Assembly: GCA_947177675.1 (NCBI GenBank)
Contig: CAMWVK010000074.1
Span: 1 to 7,137, forward strand
Reading direction: 5' to 3'
DNA from: an uncultured Mucispirillum sp.
GTDB taxonomy: Bacteria; Chrysiogenota; Deferribacteres; Deferribacterales; Mucispirillaceae
Length of the DNA: 7,137 nt
Part shown: positions 1-6,576 of the stretch, piece after piece
How positions within the stretch are numbered: position 1 is the stretch's first letter
Layout of the letters: every line of letters begins with the position of its first letter
Position numbers and translations under genes: made by a program
Notes under the pieces: model-generated
What the model was told of the DNA's origin: nothing
The model's input: the letters and a program-made list of their open reading frames with translations, nothing else
Databases searched by the model: none

Positions 1-413
1 TATTTATATCCTTCTCTTTCTACAGAGTTAATTGTATATGTGCTGTCATCTCTTGTTTTAAGAAATATGCATATAAGCTCTAAATTATTTTTATTACAGT
101 GGTCTTGTGCTTTTACTTTATAATTTGCTAACTGGTTTCCATGCTGGTTTGTTCCAGTTTTATCTTCAATGATTATAAAGTATTTATCATTAACTGTAAC
201 AGATATATCTATTTTTTCCCATTGTCTCCAGCAATATACTTTTTCTATATTTAAGTTATTATTGCCAATCATCATTTTAATAAAATCTTTTGCTAAAGTG
301 TTTAATTCTTTATGTCCTATATATTGATTATCGGCATAGGATATAAGCCATGTTAAAAATGCATCTTGAGCAAGTTCCTTTGTACCTATTTCAAATAAGT
401 TTGGTTTGTTCAT
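1..413 (-). CDS. PD-(D/E)XK nuclease-family protein, C-terminus beyond window
   Basis: The first 137 codons are present and the frame stays open through the left edge. The start is the ATG at 413-411, preceded by AGGGAG (426-421) at a 7-nt spacing. Residues 13-30 form an N-terminal helix with the pattern ELAQDAFLTWLISYAD. The nuclease core follows: Asp69 in a strand (KIDISV), then Glu83-Asp84-Lys85 at the end of the next hydrophobic strand (FIIIEDK), then Gln94-Leu-Ala-Asn-Tyr98. This D-X13-E-X-K plus downstream QLxxY layout is typical of the PD-(D/E)XK superfamily, close to the group annotated as PDDEXK_4. Family members cleave DNA, often in defence or mobile-element settings, but the substrate cannot be read here. 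The gene starts 17 nt after the stop of the RCC1 lipoprotein with no terminator between, so co-transcription from the poly-C promoter at 2077-2103 is expected. The superfamily call is fairly secure; the biological role is not. Confidence 0.8.
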   Translation of the reverse strand, partial: MNKPNLFEIGTKELAQDAFLTWLISYADNQYIGHKELNTLAKDFIKMMIGNNNLNIEKVYCWRQWEKIDISVTVNDKYFIIIEDKTGTNQHGNQLANYKVKAQDHCNKNNLELICIFLKTRDDSTYTINSVEREGYK

Positions 414-430
414 AATGTTTCTCCCTATCA

Positions 431-2047
431 TTATTTCTCTTTAAATTCTATTTTTACAGGATAGTTTGAATCTTCCCAACCTGTTACATAAAGCAAACCA
501 TCTTCAGTTAGGAAATATCCATTTGCATATATAGTCATATCATATCCAGATGTTGAATTACTTATTTCTTTAATAGTACCATTAATACCAGTTACTTGTT
601 CTGGTGTATATATAGTGTTGGTACTTTTTCCAACCCCCAGTTTACCATGATAATTATTACCCCATGCATAAAGTGAGCCATCTTCCAGTATGGCATAAGC
701 AGATGAACTATCTATTATTAGTTCTTTAATCTTACTAGGTAAATTTACTTTCGTAGGTGTATTTCTATTTACTATATCACCAACCCCCAGCTGACTACTT
801 TCATTTTTACCCCATACATAAAGTGAGCCATCTTCCATTAAGGCATAAACTGATGAACCAGTTATTAGCTTTTTAATAGTGCCATTAATACCTGTTACTT
901 GTTTTGGAGCATGTATAGTAGTGCCATCACTTAGTCCAATACCCAGTTTACCATCTTCATTCTTACCCCATGCATAAAGTGAACCATCTTCCAGTATAGT
1001 ATAAGCAGAGGAAGAAGATGTTATCAGTTCTTTAACTTTATTAGGCAACTTAACATTTTTAGGTGCATTAATATATTGACCAAAACTGTATATCCCCAGT
1101 TGACCATGGAGATTCCTGCCCCAAGTATAAAGTAAACCATCTTCTGCAATAGCATATATAGATTGATAATTAGTTTTTAATGTCTTAATTTTGCCAGAAA
1201 TACCACTAATTAGTGTAGGTGTATTTTTATTGACTTTATCACCAACCCCTAGCTGACCACTACCATTCTTACCCCATGCATAAAGAGAACCATCTTCCAT
1301 TATTGCATAAGTTGAATAGTAGTTATTTGTTATTAATTCCTTAATCATGCCTGTAATTGCAGTTACTTTAGTAGGTGTATCTCTACCCATATCATCACCA
1401 ACCCCTAGCTGACCATAATAATTATTACCCCATGCATAAAGTGAACCATCTTCCAGTATTGCATAAACTAATCCTTCACTAGTTTTTAATGTCTTAATTT
1501 TTCCTGATAAATTTATTTTTTCAGGTGTATTTCTATCTATTTTGTCACCAACTCCCAGTTGACCAGAGCCATTATAACCCCATACATAAAGTTCCCCATT
1601 TTCTGTTATTGCATAAAATGAAGATGTAGTATCATACATTGAGGTAGAACTATTAAGGACAGGTTCATTTTCAGCTATAAGCTGAATTACTTTACCAGGA
1701 ATATTAACTTTTTTCTTATCATTTTGATATAATACATCTTTATCAGTAAGTCCAACCCCCAGCTGACCATGATTATTATTACCCCAAGCGTAAAGTGAAC
1801 CATCATATAAAATTGCATATTGGGAATACAAATCATTTGAATTATCAGCCCAAGTAAGAAAGTGATAAAACTCTTTTACAACATTTAGGTCTGGCTCTGG
1901 CTCTGGCTCAGGTTCTGGTTGGACTGTGCCACCGCCGCCATTATTTACGCCACTATTACTTTCATTACTACTGTCACTGCAGGCAGTTATCGTAAAAATT
2001 GATAAAACAGCAAAAAGTAATGTTATAATTAATTTTTTATTTTGCAT
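431..2047 (-). CDS. RCC1-repeat beta-propeller lipoprotein
   Basis: This 538-aa protein starts at ATG 2047 behind AAGGAG (2059-2054, spacing 6). Residues 1-22 are a lipoprotein signal peptide (KK, hydrophobic stretch, lipobox I-T-A-C with Cys23). A low-complexity tether follows: Ser/Asn-rich, GGGG at 37-40, then a Pro-Glu ladder at 44-52. From residue 77 there are eight clear RCC1-type repeats with cores YAI.EDGSLYAWG.N..GQLGVG starting near residues 77, 145, 195, 247, 298, 349, 401 and 451. A degenerate ninth begins near 511, and the period is about 51 residues. RCC1 repeats are known to fold into a roughly seven-bladed propeller that serves as a protein-binding platform; I infer a lipid-anchored binding or adhesion protein. 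There is no enzymatic motif, and Ran-GEF activity should not be assumed. No second domain follows the propeller. The PD-(D/E)XK gene lies 17 nt downstream, and expression is probably set by the switchable promoter at 2077-2103. Outer-leaflet exposure is inference. Confidence 0.9.
   Translation of the reverse strand: MQNKKLIITLLFAVLSIFTITACSDSSNESNSGVNNGGGGTVQPEPEPEPEPDLNVVKEFYHFLTWADNSNDLYSQYAILYDGSLYAWGNNNHGQLGVGLTDKDVLYQNDKKKVNIPGKVIQLIAENEPVLNSSTSMYDTTSSFYAITENGELYVWGYNGSGQLGVGDKIDRNTPEKINLSGKIKTLKTSEGLVYAILEDGSLYAWGNNYYGQLGVGDDMGRDTPTKVTAITGMIKELITNNYYSTYAIMEDGSLYAWGKNGSGQLGVGDKVNKNTPTLISGISGKIKTLKTNYQSIYAIAEDGLLYTWGRNLHGQLGIYSFGQYINAPKNVKLPNKVKELITSSSSAYTILEDGSLYAWGKNEDGKLGIGLSDGTTIHAPKQVTGINGTIKKLITGSSVYALMEDGSLYVWGKNESSQLGVGDIVNRNTPTKVNLPSKIKELIIDSSSAYAILEDGSLYAWGNNYHGKLGVGKSTNTIYTPEQVTGINGTIKEISNSTSGYDMTIYANGYFLTEDGLLYVTGWEDSNYPVKIEFKEK
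629..1819 (-). repeat. Tandem ~153-bp coding repeats of the RCC1 domain
   Basis: The eight RCC1 cores are also repeats at DNA level, mostly spaced 150-156 bp. The + strand string CCCCATGCATAAAG occurs exactly at 660, 966, 1272 and 1428. A 35-bp exact match links 963-997 and 1425-1459. These two copies are 462 bp apart, a multiple of three, so homologous recombination between them would remove or add three propeller units without breaking the frame. The wider units have diverged, which suggests old duplications rather than very recent expansion. Confidence 0.85.
1890..1919 (-). repeat. Hexanucleotide repeat encoding the Pro-Glu linker
   Basis: Five 6-bp units lie in a row on the + strand: TCTGGC three times exactly, then TCAGGT and TCTGGT. 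Read on the minus strand they encode the alternating Pro-Glu linker after the lipobox. Because the unit is 6 bp, slippage would change linker length but not the reading frame, so it could tune the distance of the propeller from the membrane rather than switch the gene off. Confidence 0.8.
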
Positions 2048-2076
2048 AGTAAGCTCCTTTTAATATTTTTCTGCCC

Positions 2077-2103
2077 ATTATATCACGGGGGGGGGAATGT
2101 CAA
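2077..2103 (-). promoter_or_regulatory. Putative phase-variable promoter of the RCC1 lipoprotein / nuclease unit
   Basis: On the minus strand a consensus -35 TTGACA (2103-2098) and a consensus -10 TATAAT (2082-2077) face the lipoprotein gene. The -10 is preceded by TGA, making an extended -10. The spacer (2097-2083) is 15 nt: TT, nine C, then GTGA. The start point would fall near 2070, giving a leader of about 23 nt that holds the AAGGAG site. An AT-rich block directly upstream of the -35 (2104-2123) could act as an UP element. With nine C the spacer is 2 nt short of the optimal 17, so this allele may be weakly expressed; ten or eleven C would restore 16 or 17. This layout matches known slippage-controlled promoters such as Neisseria porA and opc. 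Caveat: a second TATAAT at 2127-2122 has no good -35 but might give basal transcription. Confidence 0.85.
2087..2095. repeat. Homopolymeric G9/C9 tract
   Basis: Nine uninterrupted G on the + strand, in a non-coding region of a roughly 30% G+C sequence. No other G or C run of this length occurs in the window. It lies entirely between the -35 and -10 of the minus-strand promoter. Long mononucleotide runs are hot spots for replication slippage, and for sequencing error, so the true length in the population may be mixed. Confidence 0.95.
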
Positions 2104-2181
2104 GCATAAATATTTAAAAAGATTATACTTAATAACTTACTCATTAGGTGTCGCAGCACAATTTTATATTTAAAAAACTTT

Positions 2182-2209
2182 TTGACATATTATGTAAAAT
2201 ATTTATACT
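2182..2209 (+). promoter_or_regulatory. Promoter of the 2247 membrane-anchored protein
   Basis: TTGACA (2182-2187) is followed by a 16-nt spacer and TATACT (2204-2209), close to the sigma-70 consensus. The start point would be near 2216, giving a leader of about 31 nt. That leader contains a perfect 14-bp palindrome, TATAAATATTTATA (2219-2232), just before the ribosome-binding site AAAAAGG (2232-2238). The palindrome could be an operator, but it may be chance in such AT-rich DNA. Confidence 0.75.
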
Positions 2210-2246
2210 ATAAAAGCATATAAATATTTATAAAAAGGTTTAGTTT

Positions 2247-3413
2247 ATGAAATATATATTAGCTTTAACTGGTGTATTAATAATAATATTGGCTTTCTTG
2301 CTGGTTCAAAAGCAAAGCAATAACAACAGTTCATACGAACTCCCAAAAACAGAAGTAACAGCAAATATTACAGCATTAATTAAACAGTTAAAACCTCTTG
2401 TTGATGAAGTATCTTTAAAGAATTTCCAAAATGATAATGAAGTATATGCACAGTATAAAAGCAAACTTATGAAGATAGATACATTATCAGAGCAGGTTAT
2501 TGATAATATTACTATTATTAAGTCGCTTGAAAACTATAATTATGCAGAATACATCACTTTCCGTTTTAGTATTAAAATGGATTTGCTTTCAATGCTTTCA
2601 CTTATTACATCTGCACAGTATCAGGATAATATGACAGATGAAACTATAGCAAAATCTCTGCTTGATTATGTAGACCTGTATTTAATTCCCCTTAAAAGTC
2701 TTTATAATGAAAAAATAAATGTATATGATTATTTAAGTGAATATAAAGAGCCATATTACAGCCACGAGCAGGGCATGCAGGAATATAAAAGGCAGTTGTC
2801 ATTTTTAAGCAGTATTAATAAGATAACAGATACATTAAACTTTTCTGAAAATGATAAGAAGATTAAAGAAACCCTTATATATAAAGCAGGTCAAAGTTAT
2901 TCATTATATGGTATAAACTCTGGGCTTTATGAAAATATAGAGCAGTTTGCTCAGTGGGAAATATATAAAAATAAATATATATTAGATGACTATCAGCAGA
3001 CATTTTTAAATAACCTTTATAAATATAAATCAGTTAAAGCATTTAAAAATGTATATCTGGCAAAAATATATATGCAGTTTATGATGCTTGATGATAAGTA
3101 TGCATCAGGTTTATCAAATTTAGCAGAAATGGAGCAGGAATATCCGGAAGAATTTTATGAAGAAAGCACTCTTTTTGTAAGCGGCTGCACTAACCCTGAT
3201 TATCTTTTTGAAAATACATTAAATAAGTGTATTGATTTTATAAAAAATGCAGAAACAAAAGAAGATGCTTTTTCATATTTAGAAGATGAAAATATTGCAG
3301 GCTATGTTATGATAAATGATAAGCTTTGTGCATCAAAAGATAATTTCGGCTGTAAGTTTTATGATAATGATAATATAATGTGTGAAACATTAAAAGAAAA
3401 ACTTGTAGATTAG
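2247..3413 (+). CDS. Membrane-anchored protein of unknown function
   Basis: The 388-aa protein starts at ATG 2247, with AAGG ending 8 nt upstream. Residues 2-20 form a single strongly hydrophobic segment directly after M-K, followed by a polar QKQSNNNSS stretch. There is no lipobox and no clear signal-peptidase site, so an N-terminal membrane anchor with an exported body is most likely. Residues 35-310 look mostly alpha-helical and are rich in Tyr, Lys, Asn and Leu. All five cysteines (314, 328, 361, 369, 379) sit in the last 75 residues, which suggests a separate disulfide-linked or metal-binding tail. I recognise no family or catalytic motif. It is transcribed alone from its own promoter, divergent from the RCC1 lipoprotein with 199 bp between them, and nothing ties it functionally to its neighbours. 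The gene itself is convincing: good promoter, good ribosome site, long open frame. Confidence 0.85.
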   Translation: MKYILALTGVLIIILAFLLVQKQSNNNSSYELPKTEVTANITALIKQLKPLVDEVSLKNFQNDNEVYAQYKSKLMKIDTLSEQVIDNITIIKSLENYNYAEYITFRFSIKMDLLSMLSLITSAQYQDNMTDETIAKSLLDYVDLYLIPLKSLYNEKINVYDYLSEYKEPYYSHEQGMQEYKRQLSFLSSINKITDTLNFSENDKKIKETLIYKAGQSYSLYGINSGLYENIEQFAQWEIYKNKYILDDYQQTFLNNLYKYKSVKAFKNVYLAKIYMQFMMLDDKYASGLSNLAEMEQEYPEEFYEESTLFVSGCTNPDYLFENTLNKCIDFIKNAETKEDAFSYLEDENIAGYVMINDKLCASKDNFGCKFYDNDNIMCETLKEKLVD

Positions 3414-3513
3414 AATATTAAAAAAGTGAACTTACCCAAAAATTTTGAACAAAGCTAGTAGAATATATATTCTTGAAATAGTGAAACGACCGAAGAAAAT
3501 TATTAAATTTTTA

Positions 3514-3605
3514 TTTTTAAATCATAAATCTGCTTTTCTTTTTCCTGCCTACTCGGGCAGGAAAAGACAGCTTTTGTAAAATACACTCGTTTATGGATTT
3601 AAAAA
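3514..3605. repeat. 92-bp nested inverted-repeat element
   Basis: The outer arms are 3514-3528 and 3590-3605 (TTTTTAAATC-ATAAA against the complement of TTTATGGATTTAAAAA), pairing fully except for one bulged base. Inside is a perfect 10-bp hairpin, TTTTCCTGCC (3540-3549) with GGCAGGAAAA (3556-3565) and a 6-nt loop TACTCG. The stem has T on its 5' side and A after it, so it is not an ordinary U-tailed terminator on either strand. It might be a small non-autonomous repeat, a bidirectional transcription-ending structure, or a structured 3' end of the 2247 mRNA. Confidence 0.55.
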
Positions 3606-3644
3606 AACACGGAAACCCAAATAAATCCATCTATGCTTATTATA

Positions 3645-3674
3645 TGTCATTCAGAGCCATAGGCGAAGAATCTT
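3645..3674. repeat. Dispersed TGTCATTC...GAAGAATCTT-type palindromic repeat
   Basis: The element begins TGTCATTCAGAGCC and ends GGCGAAGAATCTT with ATA between. It can fold as ATTC-aga-GCC-ata-GGC-gaa-GAAT, with outer and inner stems. It closely resembles a short intergenic motif (TGTCATTCTGAGCG...GAAGAATCT) that I recall recurring many times in intergenic DNA of diverse bacteria. The copy here differs in the centre but keeps the GCC/GGC pairing. Identification is by memory of the motif; copy number in this genome cannot be seen from one window. Confidence 0.55.
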
Positions 3675-3785
3675 AAAGCATATAAATCTTTTTAATCTAT
3701 GACAGCTTAAACAGTGATACGCATACAACTTATCAACAGTTAAGACATTTTATTCGTTTTATTCTCTATTTTTTGGATAATTTCA

Positions 3786-3806
3786 AAGGGCTGTTAAACA
3801 GCTCTT
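3786..3806 (-). terminator. Hairpin terminator at the end of the leuCD operon
   Basis: The arms 3786-3794 (AAGGGCTGT) and 3798-3806 (ACAGCTCTT) form a 9-bp stem with one G-U pair around a TAA loop. It begins 13 bp beyond the stop codon of the MORN-like gene. On the minus strand it is preceded by an A-rich stretch and followed by CTTTGAAATT, a weak U tail. On the plus strand the following ATTTATT is T-rich, so it may also stop transcription arriving from the 2247 gene. Confidence 0.6.
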
Positions 3807-3819
3807 ATTTATTCGCCAT

Positions 3820-4518
3820 TTAATATCCACATTTCACTTCTAATCCATTTTCCCAATTAGATATTTCAGCTTTAGTCCATTTAAGGCCACCTGGTCTTAG
3901 GCGTGCAGAAATCGTATTGGCACATTCTGCAGATATAATTTTATCGTCCTTATATGTAATTGTTGACCAAAGTTTACCATCTTCATCATATACTTCAGTT
4001 ATTCCATTAATCGCATAATTTGAAATAGGTAAATACATTTCCATTGCACCACTTTCTAAATATGAAATACAATCTCCATTGCCATTTTTCATATTACATG
4101 TCATAGCAACATTACCATTTTCATAATATACTTTACTTGTTACATCTATTTTTTTATTTTTTAAAACTTCAAAGTTTAGCATATCATTATCATCATATAA
4201 TTCATCAACATATTTGAATAAATTATAGTCATTGGTATAGACTTCAATGGCAGGCTTATCTTTTTCATAGTATACATTGATGCCCATTCCACCATTTATT
4301 TTGCCATCTTTTAGGTTGAATTGTAATTTAATTAAATCTTCATATGCAACACAAAAGACACCAGATGCTGTTTTATCTTTATATGTTCCACCTTCTAGTA
4401 AATTATCTAATTCTTTTTCAATTTCATCATCAGTAAATATATAATCACATTTTTCAGCATTTGCATAAGAAGGAAAGATAAATAAACACAGCATTAAAGC
4501 CATAAATAATTGTTTCAT
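3820..4518 (-). CDS. Secreted MORN/YwqK-like repeat protein
   Basis: The 232-aa protein starts at ATG 4518 behind GGAG with a 9-nt spacing. Residues 1-21 form a cleavable signal peptide (MKQ, hydrophobic core, PSYANA ending before Glu22). The second half carries MORN_2-type repeats, as in the YwqK family: VYYENGNVAMTC near 130-141, ISYLESGAMEMYL near 151-163, and NGITEVYDEDGKLWSTITYK near 171-190. The mature part has six cysteines (24, 56, 141, 150, 199, 230), in keeping with disulfides in an oxidising compartment. Such repeats build beta-hairpin stacks; family members are often labelled 'YwqK family antitoxin', but no toxin partner is visible here and that label should not be carried over. 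It lies 22 nt after leuD on the same strand and probably shares its transcript, though a role in leucine synthesis is unlikely. Exact function unknown. Confidence 0.8.
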   Translation of the reverse strand: MKQLFMALMLCLFIFPSYANAEKCDYIFTDDEIEKELDNLLEGGTYKDKTASGVFCVAYEDLIKLQFNLKDGKINGGMGINVYYEKDKPAIEVYTNDYNLFKYVDELYDDNDMLNFEVLKNKKIDVTSKVYYENGNVAMTCNMKNGNGDCISYLESGAMEMYLPISNYAINGITEVYDEDGKLWSTITYKDDKIISAECANTISARLRPGGLKWTKAEISNWENGLEVKCGY

Positions 4519-4540
4519 ATATTATTTCTCCATATATAAA

Positions 4541-5143
4541 TTAATTAAAGCATTTTGGAGGCAGGTTTTTATCCATTTCTTCTACTTTATCCTGATTTTT
4601 CATAAGTTCATAGATTGTATCATAAGTGCCGTCAAGCAGACTTTTTTGCAGTGCAGGTTTAATACCTGCTTTATATATTTTATCCCCAGCTTTAATTTCT
4701 GCTTTTTCTATATCTATGATAACTTCTATATCAGGATTTTTCTCAATATAAGAAGCAAATTCGCTGATTTCTGCTTTTGGCATAGTGATACATACAAGCC
4801 CTAATACTGATGAGTTGCCATAAAAAATTTCTGCAAAGCTTTCAGCAATTACTGCTTCATAACCAGCTCTTTTAATAGCCTGTGGAGCATGTTCCCTTGA
4901 TGAGCCGCAGCCAAAGTTATTACCACTTAATATGATTTTAGCACCTTTATATTCTGCCTTATTCATAGGGTGGTCAGTAGGATTACCCTGCTCATCAAAT
5001 CTTTCATCTCTGAAAGCCTGTTTGCCAAGTCCATCAAAAGTAACACAGCGTAAAAATCTAGCAGGGATAATCCTGTCAGTATCTATATCATCACCAATCA
5101 TTGGTATTGCTTTGCCTTTTATTTCTTTAATATTTCCAGTCAT
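4541..5143 (-). CDS. leuD: 3-isopropylmalate dehydratase small subunit
   Basis: LeuD pairs with LeuC to form cytoplasmic isopropylmalate isomerase, which converts 2-isopropylmalate to 3-isopropylmalate in leucine synthesis. At 200 aa it is full length for the longer bacterial LeuD type. The swivel-domain signatures are intact: DDIDTDRIIPARFL at 18-31, and the substrate loop NNFGCGSSREHAP at 75-87, followed by a conserved RAGYEAVIAESFAEIFYGN segment at 92-110. The start is ATG 5143, with AAGGGG (5156-5151) at a 7-nt spacing. This ribosome site overlaps the leuC stop codon and the gap is only 11 nt, so translation of the two subunits is likely coupled to keep them in equal amounts. Confidence 0.97.
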   Translation of the reverse strand: MTGNIKEIKGKAIPMIGDDIDTDRIIPARFLRCVTFDGLGKQAFRDERFDEQGNPTDHPMNKAEYKGAKIILSGNNFGCGSSREHAPQAIKRAGYEAVIAESFAEIFYGNSSVLGLVCITMPKAEISEFASYIEKNPDIEVIIDIEKAEIKAGDKIYKAGIKPALQKSLLDGTYDTIYELMKNQDKVEEMDKNLPPKCFN

Positions 5144-5154
5144 TTTTATACCCC

Positions 5155-6537
5155 TTATATCATATCTCTAACATCAGTTACAGCACCAGCAACCGCAGCA
5201 GCAGCCACCATTGCAGGGCTTAAAAGCATAGTTCTGCCTGTTGCAGAGCCTTGTCTGCCTTTAAAATTTCTATTAGAAGTAGATGCAGATATTTGGTCGC
5301 CTGTAAGTTTATCCGGATTCATAGCAAGGCACATAGAACAGCCCGGCTCTCTCCACTCAAACCCTGCTTCTTTAAATATAACATCAAGCCCTTCTTTTTC
5401 TGCCTGTTCTTTTACAATAACAGAGCCCGGAACAGCAAGTGCTTTAACAGATTTAGCAACTTTTTTGCCTTTTAATATTTCTGCTGCTATTCTAAAATCT
5501 TCTATTCTTCCATTTGTGCAGCTGCCTATAAATGCAACATCAATTTTTGTGCCTTTAATAGGTGTGCCTGCTTTAAATTTCATATATTCAAGGGCTTCTT
5601 TCATAATGTCAGTATCTGGTTCAGGTATTTTTTCATCTATGCCTATTGCCATTTCTGGAGTGATGCCCCATGTAACCATAGGTGTGATTTTATTAACATC
5701 AAATTTTATAATATCATCATAATGAGCATCTTTATCACTGGCAGTATTTCTCCAGTATTCTAAAGCTTTATCCCATGCTGCACCCTGTGGAGCATAAGGT
5801 CTGCCTTTTAAGTATTCAAAAGTTGTTTCATCTGGGTTCATATAGCCAATGCGGGCACCACCTTCAATAGCCATATTGCAGATAGTCATGCGGGCTTCCA
5901 TACTCATTTTATCAACAGCAGTGCCTGCAAATTCATAAGCATAGCCTAATCCTCCGTTGACACCAAGTTTGGCAATAACTGCTAAAATTAAATCTTTAGA
6001 ATATACACCTTTACCCATTTCGCCATTTAATTCTATTCTGCGAACTTTAAATGGAGCAATGCTCATAGTCTGAGTTGCTAAAATATCCCTTACCTGAGAT
6101 GTACCTACTCCAAAAGCAATGGCACCAAATGCACCATGAGTAGCAGTGTGGCTGTCTCCACAGGCAACAGTCATACCCGGCTGAGTAAGCCCTTCTTCCG
6201 GTCCTACAATATGAATTACACCATATCTGTTATTTTTTACACCAAAAAGCTGTATTCCAAAATCAGAAGTATTTTTTTCAATAGCTGCCATCATTTCTTC
6301 TGCTAAGCTGTCTTTAAAGGGGCGGGCAGTATTATCTGTTGGTATTATATGGTCATGTGTAGCAAAAGTTCTTTCAGGATGAGCTGCGGTTAAACCAAGC
6401 TCCCTAATCATCGCAAAAGCCTGTGGACTTGTTACTTCATGAAGTAAGTGCAGGTCTATAAACAGCTGAGACTGACCGCTTGCAAGAGTGCCTGCAACAT
6501 GCCTTTCCCATACTTTTTGAAAAAGATTTTTTCCCAT
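5155..6537 (-). CDS. leuC: 3-isopropylmalate dehydratase large subunit
   Basis: LeuC is the [4Fe-4S] aconitase-family subunit of isopropylmalate isomerase. The 460-aa length is normal. Visible family features are HEVTSPQAF near 33-41, the [23 protein letters not shown] signature at 125-147, and the three cluster-binding cysteines Cys340 (FIGSCTNGR), Cys400 and Cys403 (PGCSMC), followed by the conserved NRNFKGRQG at 422-430. The start is ATG 6537, with GAGG eight bases upstream. It is the first gene of the operon leuC-leuD-MORN protein; no leuA or leuB is in the window. No T-box, leucine-rich leader peptide or attenuator is visible in the 135 bp upstream, so any leucine control would have to act at the promoter or elsewhere. 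Confidence 0.98.
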   Translation of the reverse strand: MGKNLFQKVWERHVAGTLASGQSQLFIDLHLLHEVTSPQAFAMIRELGLTAAHPERTFATHDHIIPTDNTARPFKDSLAEEMMAAIEKNTSDFGIQLFGVKNNRYGVIHIVGPEEGLTQPGMTVACGDSHTATHGAFGAIAFGVGTSQVRDILATQTMSIAPFKVRRIELNGEMGKGVYSKDLILAVIAKLGVNGGLGYAYEFAGTAVDKMSMEARMTICNMAIEGGARIGYMNPDETTFEYLKGRPYAPQGAAWDKALEYWRNTASDKDAHYDDIIKFDVNKITPMVTWGITPEMAIGIDEKIPEPDTDIMKEALEYMKFKAGTPIKGTKIDVAFIGSCTNGRIEDFRIAAEILKGKKVAKSVKALAVPGSVIVKEQAEKEGLDVIFKEAGFEWREPGCSMCLAMNPDKLTGDQISASTSNRNFKGRQGSATGRTMLLSPAMVAAAAVAGAVTDVRDMI

Positions 6538-6576
6538 TATTTTATCCTCGTTAGCTTAAAAATAAATTTAAACTGC

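Larger units (their letters stand above)
3414..3819. other. Non-coding convergent intergenic region with structured repeats
   Basis: This 406-bp stretch separates two convergent genes and holds no supportable ORF. Reading left to right, the first ~45 bp after the stop are AT-rich with no clear intrinsic terminator for the 2247 gene. Next come a perfect 14-bp palindrome AGAATATATATTCT (3460-3473), the 92-bp inverted-repeat element (3514-3605), a TAAATCCAT copy (3622-3630) that can also pair with the right arm of that element, the dispersed TGTCATTC-type palindrome (3645-3674), and finally the hairpin next to the minus-strand operon (3786-3806). I see nothing specific in 3675-3785. Confidence 0.7.

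Noticed and set aside
629..1819. Regularly spaced repeats as a CRISPR-like or non-coding tandem array
   Set aside because: The ~153-bp period equals about 51 codons and each unit translates to an RCC1 repeat in one continuous frame.
431..2047. Eukaryotic origin or contamination because of the RCC1 repeats
   Set aside because: The gene has a bacterial lipobox, a Shine-Dalgarno site, a sigma-70 promoter and no introns; RCC1-like propellers are known in bacteria.
3730..3738. DnaA-box-like TTATCAACA suggesting a replication origin
   Set aside because: It is a single copy with one mismatch to TTATCCACA, with no box cluster, unwinding element or origin-linked genes nearby.
4932..5722. Plus-strand open frames opposite leuD and leuC (4932-5171, 5251-5475, 5465-5722)
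   Set aside because: They lie wholly antisense to leuD and leuC, whose conserved residues are intact, and show no ribosome site or recognisable protein. They are by-products of codon use in the real genes.
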